Origin: Neobacillus sp. YX16
Lineage (GTDB): Bacteria; Bacillota; Bacilli; Bacillales; Cytobacillaceae
Length of the DNA: 64,000 nucleotides
Assembly (NCBI RefSeq): GCF_030123505.1
Contig: NZ_CP126115.1
Location: forward strand, 4,478,001-4,542,000
Reading direction: 5' to 3'
Part shown: positions 58,203 to 64,000 of the stretch, one piece after another
How positions within the stretch are numbered: the first letter of the stretch is position 1
Layout: each line of letters opens with the position of its first letter
Notes under the pieces: generated by a model
What the model was told of the DNA's origin: nothing
The model's input: the letters and a program-made list of their open reading frames with translations, nothing else
Databases searched by the model: none
Program-made: the position numbers and the translations under genes

Positions 58203-58545
58203 AAATGAGGATGCCCCAAATAAAGGACAACCTCGTTTTTTGTTTATATGGACCACACTTAAGTTGTGAACACTGTTAGAACATGTATTACAGCTGCCAA
58301 TTTCTTTTACTTTTTTTATCTAGATTCTTGAACGATATCAGCCTCATTTCAATAAATTCCTCTAAATGTCTACTTCGGAAATAAATGAATAAGAAATAAG
58401 GTTCTAATTTTGCGGATACCCCAACCACCCAGTACTCAAATTTATTACACTCTAAAAGTCTTCATAGATGGCAGGCTTATTACTCTCCACTCAAAATGTA
58501 GCCAAATGAGTAAGATTATACATCAACCATATTTGAATGTCTTTT
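58203..58545 (-). pseudogene. Decayed duplicate of the nrdJ 3' end (intron end, exon 2, terminator)
   Basis: On the minus strand, 58545-58437 aligns with the last part of the nrdJ group I intron (ATATGGTTGATG onward). From 58436 it aligns with the second nrdJ exon (AGTACTGG, then TTAGAACCTTATTTCT and GGCTGATATCGTTCAAGAAT). About 390 bases of the middle are missing, and the alignment resumes with GTAAAAGAAAT and the end TGTAATACATGTTC. A degraded copy of the nrdJ terminator closes it at 58203-58241. Many substitutions and frame losses make it non-coding. Confidence 0.88.
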
Positions 58546-58557
58546 TCTTTGGCAAGG

Positions 58558-59337
58558 TTATTCACAAAGGCAAATCAAGTTATTTAGTACGTTCGCGTTT
58601 TCCCAGTCACCATTAAATTTGCGGAAAGGGATTATATGATGAACATAGAGTTCTTTCCCATAGTCCTTCTCTGTACTTCCGCAATCTTGGCAAGTAAATT
58701 GATCTCGTTTTCTAGCTAATCTTCTTTGATGTAGCCAGTTAGGTCCGTAGTAGTCAATATCTCCACCGTTCCAAGTTCCACTATTCTCGCCTGTAAACAT
58801 CTTACTTTCACTATAATAATCACCCATACAAGTAGTTGAACAAAAATTTAATTTACTTATGGTAGAAGGTTTCTTTTCAAATTCGGTTCCACATTTTTCA
58901 CACGAAATCAAGATTCTCTTTTTATATAATTCTTTCCCTCTTCTACCATTCTCTTTTCCAAGACATCCCTTAGAACAATATTTAGCTGAATGCTCTCTAT
59001 TTTTAGGAACACTAAAGCTCTTTCCACAATTAATGCAAATTTTTCCTACTTGATTTACTAGGTGCTGGTTTATTAAGTGACCGTGTTTTAACTGATATAA
59101 TTGTTTACATTTCAAATTACAGAAATTTTTATTAAAAATTGCGGATGGCTTCCTATTCATTTCTGTATAACAAAAATCACAACTGATTTTTTCTTTTTTA
59201 GAAAGTGTCTTTCAGAAATCAGGTGGATTCTTTTTTTGATAAAGAGTTTTGCAGTCACGAGAGCAAAACTTTTTTCTATCAAAATGACTTGGTTTAACCT
59301 TAATGTGCTCCCCACAATTTAGACATTCCTTTATCAT
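58558..59337 (-). pseudogene. HNH endonuclease pseudogene, formerly intron-encoded
   Basis: The frame from ATG 59337 reads four zinc-finger-like CxxC...CxxxC units (ECLNCGEH, ISCDFCYTEM, KICINCGKSF, ISCEKCGTEF) and an HNH domain (FTCQDCGSTEKDYGK, then ELYVHHIIPFRKFNGDWENA). It is broken twice. An in-frame TGA at 59214-59212 follows codon 41, and a TAA replaces the middle of the final LCxxC, leaving LICLCE. The remaining open part runs 59160-58558. Its 3' end abuts a remnant of the nrdJ group I intron at the P8 loop, the usual kind of site for a homing endonuclease gene. Confidence 0.82.
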
Positions 59338-59372
59338 TGGAATCGCCACCCTGTTTTCTTTTATCATACACC

Positions 59373-59386
59373 AGAACAAACGTTCT
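59373..59386. promoter_or_regulatory. SOS (LexA/DinR) box
   Basis: AGAACAAACGTTCT contains GAAC-N4-GTTC, the Bacillus LexA box, about 37 bases before the HNH pseudogene start. Confidence 0.5.
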
Positions 59387-59439
59387 TACAGATTTTGCAA
59401 CAAGATTTTTTTGCTTTTGCATTCCCTCTGTAAGAATAA

Positions 59440-59474
59440 AAAAACGAGGATACCCTAAGAGGCATCCTCGTTTT
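59440..59474 (-). terminator. Terminator of nrdJ
   Basis: AAAACGAGGAT, loop, ATCCTCGTTTTTTTATTC on the minus strand, directly behind nrdJ. A decayed copy lies at 58203-58241. Confidence 0.88.
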
Positions 59475-59480
59475 ATCTTT

Positions 59481-60074
59481 TTATAAACCACACTTAAGCT
59501 GTGTACCACAGTTTGAACATGTATTACAGCCGCCGATTTCTTTTACTTGTCCTTTACGGCAGACTGGGCATGTGTTGCCTATTTCAGAACCTATGGTCAC
59601 ATCTGTTGAACGAAGGTCATTAATGGTATCAACAAGTACCACGTGCTGTTTCGTTTTTTCTTTGAATGTTGGAATCTCGTTTTCCTCTGCTTTAAGTGTC
59701 AGGACTTGTGAATCACGTGATCCATCTACGTATACAGTACCACCCTTAGCTCCGCCCTTGTATAGGCGCTCATATACTTTTTCAACTTGTTCAACACTAT
59801 ACCCTTGTGGGGCATTAACCGTTTTACTAATAGAACTGTCAATCCATCGTTGAATGATACATTGAACATCAGCATGTGCTTCTGGTGCCAGTTCCATTGC
59901 TGCAACAAACCAGTTTGGAAGATTATCAGCATCTGCTTCTGGGTGACTATCTAGGTATTCTTGAACGATATCAGCCTTAACTTCGATAAATTTTCCTAGT
60001 CGTCCACTTCGGAAATAAGAGAATGAGAAATAAGGTTCTAATCCAGTTGAAACGCCAACCATTGTTCCAGTACT
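59481..60074 (-). CDS. nrdJ: B12-dependent ribonucleotide reductase NrdJ, exon 2
   Basis: C-terminal 197 codons of class II ribonucleotide reductase. The exon starts at AGT (60074) directly after the intron, giving STGTMVGVSTGLEPYFSFSY, which continues the APTG at the end of exon 1 in frame. The C-terminus carries the zinc/redox cysteines NTCPVCRKGQ and GCNTCSNCGTQLKCGL. An internal ATG (60062) lies in the frame, but this part has no good ribosome site of its own; it needs splicing to be made as part of NrdJ. Exons 1 and 2 together give about 849 residues, the family length. Confidence 0.93.
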   Translation of the reverse strand, partial: STGTMVGVSTGLEPYFSFSYFRSGRLGKFIEVKADIVQEYLDSHPEADADNLPNWFVAAMELAPEAHADVQCIIQRWIDSSISKTVNAPQGYSVEQVEKVYERLYKGGAKGGTVYVDGSRDSQVLTLKAEENEIPTFKEKTKQHVVLVDTINDLRSTDVTIGSEIGNTCPVCRKGQVKEIGGCNTCSNCGTQLKCGL

Positions 60075-60374
60075 CACTTTTGTTACTCTCTATAAATCAT
60101 TATAGAGGGCGGGAATATTAGTACCCGCTCCATATCTCGCAATATGGGTCAGACTCTATCATCAACCATAATATATATGGTTGCTCAGCGTATAGTCGTT
60201 GAAGGGTCAGCCACGACTTCCCTGCGGATTGTCTGGTAGGCTATTAAGCCAACACTCTTACATTTTTACCTAATTACTTGTTGGCAAGACAAAGGTAGTA
60301 AGAGATACGCCAGGGTTTCCCGCATATAGCTAAGTTTACGCAGCGCTCTTACGAACACTGGGGGCAATTATTTT
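60075..60374 (-). ncRNA. Group I intron in nrdJ (300 nt, no ORF)
   Basis: It interrupts nrdJ between GGT and AGT codons of the conserved APTG-STGTMV. Exon 1 ends in U (GGGT) and the intron ends in G (AAAAGTG), as group I splicing requires. Core elements on the minus strand are TTCAACGACTATACG (P3/P7 region), a hairpin AACCATA-TATAT-TATGGTT (P8) and AGAGTCTGACCC (P7 3' strand). The 5' end pairs GGG of the exon with CCC near AATTGCCCCC (P1). Removal restores one frame exactly. Unspliced, exon 1 runs only 12 codons further to a stop. Confidence 0.9.
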
Positions 60375-62330
60375 ACCCGTTGGAGCAACAGTTAGCAAAT
60401 GTGAATTTCTTATTCCATTTTCTAGTATAGATTGACGGACATCTTCAGGCATTTTTTTCATATATCCTGTATCGATGAATGCTTGTCTTAAACGGTTTGT
60501 TTCTTCGCGTGTTTCACCATTTAAGAATGGGAAGCTTCCCTTTTCCTGGGCTAATTCTACTGAAGTTTTGTAAGCTGTTGTTGCAATTACTTCAAAAACT
60601 TGATCAACAAGTTTATTTCCTTGTTCTGAACCGTACACTGTTTCACAGTAAATTAGCATATCGTGTAAGCCCATTACTCCAAGACCTACGCGGCGCTCAC
60701 CTAGAGCCTGCTTCTTATTTTCTTCAAGGAAATATGGTGTAGCATTAATAACGTTATCTTGCATTCTAACGCCTATTGCTACAGTCTTCTTTAACTTTTC
60801 AAAATCAACTGTTTTTGTTTCCTTATCAGCCATTTCAGCTAGGTTAACAGCAGCAAGGTTACAAACAGAAAATGGTGCGAGAGGCTGTTCTCCACATGGG
60901 TTAGTTGCCACGACCTGTTGACCATATGCTTTTGCATTTGTCATGTCGTTGGCATTATCGATGAAAAATATTCCTGGTTCTGCTGAGTAAGTTGCACAAA
61001 TGTTAATTAGATTCCAAAGTTCTTTTGCTTTGATTTTCTTATAAACCCGTACTTTGTGACCGAGTCTCTCCCATTCGCGTACGTCTCCAACATTATGCCA
61101 TTCTTCATTGTAAATTTTCATTTCCTCTTTACTATAATGTTCAACATATGGGAAACGAAGCTCATACTCACTATCTTTTTCAACCGCGTCCATAAATTCC
61201 TTCGTTAAACATATTGAGATGTTCGCTCCTGTTAAGAATTCCGAATTATGAACAGTGTAGTTACCACCAGTTTGAAGCTTCTCTTCCGCCTCAGCAATGA
61301 TTTCTTCACCAAAACCACCAGTACCTGGAATATGTTTATAATTAACAATTCCCTGATACATTGCCTTTTCCTGTGCAGTTAATGGAGTGAATTTAAGTTT
61401 GTCCTTAGCATGTTTCTTAATTGTTTCATCATTTGTATTTTCTATCAAAAACCGTAGAATTCTAGGGTTTTGCATTTTTGAAATAATAAATTCAATAACG
61501 TCTGGATGCCAGTCGGCCAACATTATCATCTGAGCTCCGCGTCTTGACCCACCTTGTTCAACCAAATGCGTTAATTTCGCAATATCATCTAACCACGATA
61601 CCGAACCAGATGATTTTCCATTCACGCCTCTTGCCAAGGTGTTTCGAGGTCGTAATGTTGATCCATTTGTTCCTACACCGCCGCCACGGCTCATGATTTC
61701 CATAACTTGCTTACGGTGATCAGAAATGCCTTCACGTGAGTCTGGAACGAACGGCATTACGTAACAGTTAAAGAAAGTAACGTCAGTTTCTGCTCCTGCT
61801 CCATAAAGCACACGCCCTGCTGGAATGAAGTTCATCGATACTAGCTCATTGTAAAACTTCTCAAACCACTCAATTCGCTTCTCTTCTGTTTCTTCAACAG
61901 AAGCAAGACCAGTTGCATTTCGCTTAGCAATTTGTTCATAAAACAGTTCCAGGGGCTTTTCAATTACATCTAGAGATCGCCAAATCGCTCCTGTTTCACT
62001 TTCTACCGGGTCATCAAGAACACCTCTAAATTCCTCTTCCACTAAAACCTTTGCTTTTTTACTCTCCCAATCAATCTCCATGATGTATCCGAGACCACGT
62101 GCTGGGAATTTTGGATCTTCTTTTATAGTGAGAACAACAAAGTCGCCATTTGTTAGGGTGATTTTTGCAGTGTCTTTGAAGGTGTAACGGTCCAACATGA
62201 CCAATCGTGAAACACCCTTATGAGTTATTTTCATATCTGGGGTAACCGGGTGCACTTGGGGGAATAAGTGGATATCCTCATTCAACCTTTCAAAATCAAT
62301 ATTCATTTTTTGTCTAAAAACTACAGACAT
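60375..62330 (-). CDS. nrdJ: B12-dependent ribonucleotide reductase NrdJ, exon 1
   Basis: First 652 codons of adenosylcobalamin-dependent class II ribonucleotide reductase, which reduces ribonucleotides with or without oxygen. The start FRQKMNIDFERLNEDIHLFP is typical. Visible active-site parts are GVGTNGSTLRPRN, EQGGSRRGAQM and the radical/thiyl loop ATNPCGEQPLAPFSVCN. It ends at LLTVAPTG, where the group I intron begins. ATG 62330 has GAAGGAGTTGTTCTC upstream. Two NrdR boxes lie in the promoter region, so NrdR should repress it when dATP is ample. Confidence 0.95.
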
Positions 62331-62443
62331 GAGAACAACTCCTTCAAAATTTCTATATCTAGTGTGAAATTCTAGTAAGCAAGACTATATCTTGTATTCC
62401 TAGTTGACTTAATATAAATAAATTAACACAGATAGGACACACA

Positions 62444-62459
62444 AATCAATATATAGTAC
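62444..62459. promoter_or_regulatory. NrdR box 2 before nrdJ
   Basis: Minus strand GTACTATATATTGATT, close to the NrdR consensus (acaCwAtATaTwGtgt). A promoter-like TTGATT-N17-TTAATT overlaps it. Confidence 0.6.
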
Positions 62460-62476
62460 CGAAAATATTTTCGACA

Positions 62477-62492
62477 ATACTACATATTGTGT
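62477..62492. promoter_or_regulatory. NrdR box 1 before nrdJ
   Basis: Minus strand ACACAATATGTAGTAT. Its centre is 33 bases, about three helical turns, from box 2, the normal spacing for an NrdR box pair. Confidence 0.65.
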
Positions 62493-62652
62493 TTAGGCAG
62501 AAAACCACATGTTTGTCAAACTCAAAATAAACTAGAAACAAGAGAAAAGATAAGATATCACTTAGATTTCGGCATAAAACAAGATAATTTAACAAATTTC
62601 GCCGGTTGCGATTTTAAATTACAGGAAAAATCACGTAAAAAAAGGAGTTAAA

Positions 62653-62718
62653 TTGATTAACGAGAATATTAAAAAAGGTATACTTACATTAAGAGCCTTT
62701 TTAAGGGGGGAAAAATAA
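62653..62718 (+). CDS. Possible 21-codon leader peptide
   Basis: TTG 62653 with a perfect AAAAAAAGGAGTTAAA leader, then INENIKKGILTLRAFLRGEK and TAA. The stop is directly followed by the ATG of the SRPBCC gene (TAAATG), whose own ribosome site AAGGGGGG lies inside this small frame. That layout suggests translational coupling. No homology recognised; may be fortuitous. Confidence 0.4.
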   Translation: MINENIKKGILTLRAFLRGEK

Positions 62719-63198
62719 ATGTTAGCACGCATAGAAAAAGGAGAAACCGGATATTCTGCCACATATGAACGTCACCTTAACCATCCTGTAGAGGAGGTAT
62801 GGTCTTATTTAACCGATAACGAGAAACTCCCAAAATGGTTTGCAGAGCTTCGAGTTGATGAGCTTCGTGAAGGCGGGGTTATTAAGTTTGACATGGGGGA
62901 TGGTACCTTTGATGAGCTTTCTATCTTAGAACTAAAAATGAATTCTGTTTTGGAATTCTCCTGGTGGGTAGACACAGTCAGGTTCGAATTGTCCGAGGAA
63001 TCTGAGGGCTGCTTACTAAAGTTCATTGAAAAAATACATACCATAACTGACCATACTCCAAGAGACCTTGCCGGTTGGCATGTCTGTTTGGATGTCATAG
63101 AAGCATTGCTGGATGGCCGGACTATTGAACGTAAGGAAGAATGGAAAATCTGGTATGAAAGATATGTAAAGGAAATTCAAAAAGTCACCAAACAATAA
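62719..63198 (+). CDS. SRPBCC (AHSA1-like) domain protein
   Basis: 159-residue helix-grip protein of the START/Bet v1 superfamily, AHSA1 branch. Typical are the opening YERHLNHPVEEVWSYLTDNE, KWFAELRVDELREGGVIKFD and the C-terminal AGWHVCLDVIEALLDGR. Such proteins bind hydrophobic ligands or act as Hsp90 co-chaperones; the ligand is unknown. It is a lone plus-strand gene between nrdJ and lipM. RBS AAGGGGGG. Confidence 0.9.
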   Translation: MLARIEKGETGYSATYERHLNHPVEEVWSYLTDNEKLPKWFAELRVDELREGGVIKFDMGDGTFDELSILELKMNSVLEFSWWVDTVRFELSEESEGCLLKFIEKIHTITDHTPRDLAGWHVCLDVIEALLDGRTIERKEEWKIWYERYVKEIQKVTKQ

Positions 63199-63203
63199 CA
63201 AAA

Positions 63204-63234
63204 ACAGGCGAACCTCATAAATGGGTTCGCCTGT
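63204..63234. terminator. Bidirectional terminator, SRPBCC gene / lipM
   Basis: ACAGGCGAACC, 8-base loop, GGGTTCGCCTGT with a T-rich end toward the plus strand and T/A-rich flank on the other. Confidence 0.8.
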
Positions 63235-63240
63235 CTTATT

Positions 63241-64000
63241 TTATCTTTTGAAGTTCCATTCATCATTTTCATATCGGTCTTTTGCAATTTTATTAACGTA
63301 AGCTAGTTCTTCTTCTGTTAATTGATAGGATTCAAGTTCGATATTAAGCCCATCTGCAAAGCCTTTATAAAAAGCTTCTTTCGCTTCCTCTAAACTAATT
63401 CTTCTAGAACTAATTTCATTAATAGCAACTGCTTTATTTTTAAAAGAAGATTTCATCCGTTCCTTTACTCTCTCGTTTGGATATTTAAATAAACTGAACA
63501 GCTTATCCTCATCTAAATCTAATAGTATCGAACCATGTTGTAGGATGACTCCCTTTTGCCTTGTCTGTGCACTTCCTGCGACCTTACGACCTTCTACCAC
63601 GAGTTCATACCAGCTTGGGGCATCGAAGCAAACTGCTGAGCGTGGATCCTTCAGTGCACTCCGCTCTTCGTCTGTTTTTGGAACTGCAAAGTATGCTTCT
63701 AATCCAAGGTGATGGAATCCTTTTAAGATACCTTCTGAAATAACACGATAAGCCTCTGTTACCGTTTTAGGCATCTCTGGGTGATCCTCAGAAACAATGA
63801 CACTGTAAGTCAGCTCATGCTCATGCAGAACACCACGGCCGCCAGTAGGCCTTCTTACAAACCCTAATCCATGGGCTTTTACTGCCTCCAAGTCGATCTC
63901 CTTATCAACCTTTTGGAAATATCCTATTGATAGAGTCGCAGGTTTCCATCCATAAAATCTGATAACAGGCGGGATTTTTCCTTCACTATGCCAATCAAGC
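63241..64000 (-). CDS. lipM: Octanoyl-[GcvH]:protein N-octanoyltransferase/lipoate ligase family (LipM), 5' end missing
   Basis: Transfers octanoate from ACP to GcvH in lipoate synthesis. The frame runs to the window edge, so the N-terminus is missing; the visible part starts [20 protein letters not shown]. The catalytic Cys is in [13 protein letters not shown], with [19 protein letters not shown] before it and [20 protein letters not shown] after it. In B. subtilis this gene (yqhM) lies beside yqhO; here splB, the copper region and nrdJ separate them. A TTG at 63891 is internal and not the start. Confidence 0.92.
   Translation of the reverse strand, partial: LDWHSEGKIPPVIRFYGWKPATLSIGYFQKVDKEIDLEAVKAHGLGFVRRPTGGRGVLHEHELTYSVIVSEDHPEMPKTVTEAYRVISEGILKGFHHLGLEAYFAVPKTDEERSALKDPRSAVCFDAPSWYELVVEGRKVAGSAQTRQKGVILQHGSILLDLDEDKLFSLFKYPNERVKERMKSSFKNKAVAINEISSRRISLEEAKEAFYKGFADGLNIELESYQLTEEELAYVNKIAKDRYENDEWNFKR

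Noticed and set aside
59212..59214. In-frame TGA in the HNH gene as a second selenocysteine codon
   Set aside because: It follows PPDF and precedes KTLSKKEK, not a Cys-equivalent redox position, and the same gene has another lesion at its end. A nonsense mutation in a decaying gene is simpler.
59300..59509. 69-codon minus-strand frame between nrdJ and the HNH pseudogene
   Set aside because: It runs through the nrdJ terminator and the SOS box and overlaps the HNH start in another frame; no protein character.
60335..60374. NrdJ as a naturally short 664-residue protein followed by a separate 198-residue protein
   Set aside because: The last 12 codons of the short frame are intron sequence, the conserved STGTMVGVSTG continues exactly at 60074, and the second part lacks a ribosome site.
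62331..62640. Cobalamin riboswitch before nrdJ
   Set aside because: No B12-box or conserved riboswitch core could be seen; the AT-rich leader holds NrdR boxes instead.

Overview
The window looks like the chromosome of a low-GC, endospore-forming member of the Bacillaceae, close to the Neobacillus/Mesobacillus group (an inference from gene order and protein style, not a database match). The evidence is spo0A, spoIVB and a complete spoIIIAA-AH operon, a Bacillus-type bkd cluster, and the B. subtilis-like order xseAB-ispA-dxs-tlyA-argR-recN-spoIVB-spo0A. Almost all genes lie on the minus strand and so read from high to low coordinates.

Positions 1-27,400 are a conserved backbone. They hold branched-chain acid catabolism (lpdV fragment, buk, bcd, ptb) with the sigma-54 activator bkdR, then a glycerophosphodiesterase, spo0A, spoIVB, recN, argR, tlyA, dxs, ispA, xseB, xseA, folD, nusB, an Asp23 protein, accC/accB and spoIIIA. 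The sequence shows a sigma-54 promoter before ptb, a sigma-H promoter with a 0A box before spo0A, and a sigma-E promoter before spoIIIAA.

Positions 27,380-37,100 hold an unusual island between spoIIIAA and efp. It is a full system I (Ccm) cytochrome c maturation cluster in a Gram-positive: ccmE with the rare Cys-type CxxxY site, ccmF, ccmH, a ccmI-like gene, ccmA, ccmB, ccmC, a 41-residue ccmD and a ccmG/resA-like thioredoxin. Two unrecognised membrane-anchored proteins belong to the same operon. Beside it are a diheme cytochrome c and a PCYCGC-motif lipoprotein. The lipoprotein frame has an in-frame UGA followed by a SECIS-like hairpin and 44 further codons that end 10 bases before the cytochrome gene. 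I read it as a selenoprotein with a UxxC motif, and its parts resemble the thiol reductase CcmH. This is the most interesting object in the window.

Positions 37,200-42,300 return to backbone: efp, pepQ, yqhR-like, yqhP-like, a patatin and splB.

Positions 42,480-58,200 are a metal (mainly copper) region: an HMA-SafE-cupredoxin fusion, two CopA-type ATPases, copZ, a two-component system, a lipoprotein made of two internal repeats, a CcdA-like membrane protein, a His-rich anchored protein and a chromate transporter. CsoR-type operators precede copA and the His-rich gene. A class C group II intron sits just behind the terminator of the His-rich gene.

Positions 58,200-62,500 hold B12-dependent ribonucleotide reductase nrdJ, split by a 300-base group I intron and controlled by a pair of NrdR boxes. 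Behind it is a decayed second copy of its 3' end, whose intron remnant abuts a broken HNH endonuclease gene. The window closes with an SRPBCC protein and the lipM octanoyltransferase (partial). Two MITE-like GC-rich repeats lie at 18,740 and 44,272.
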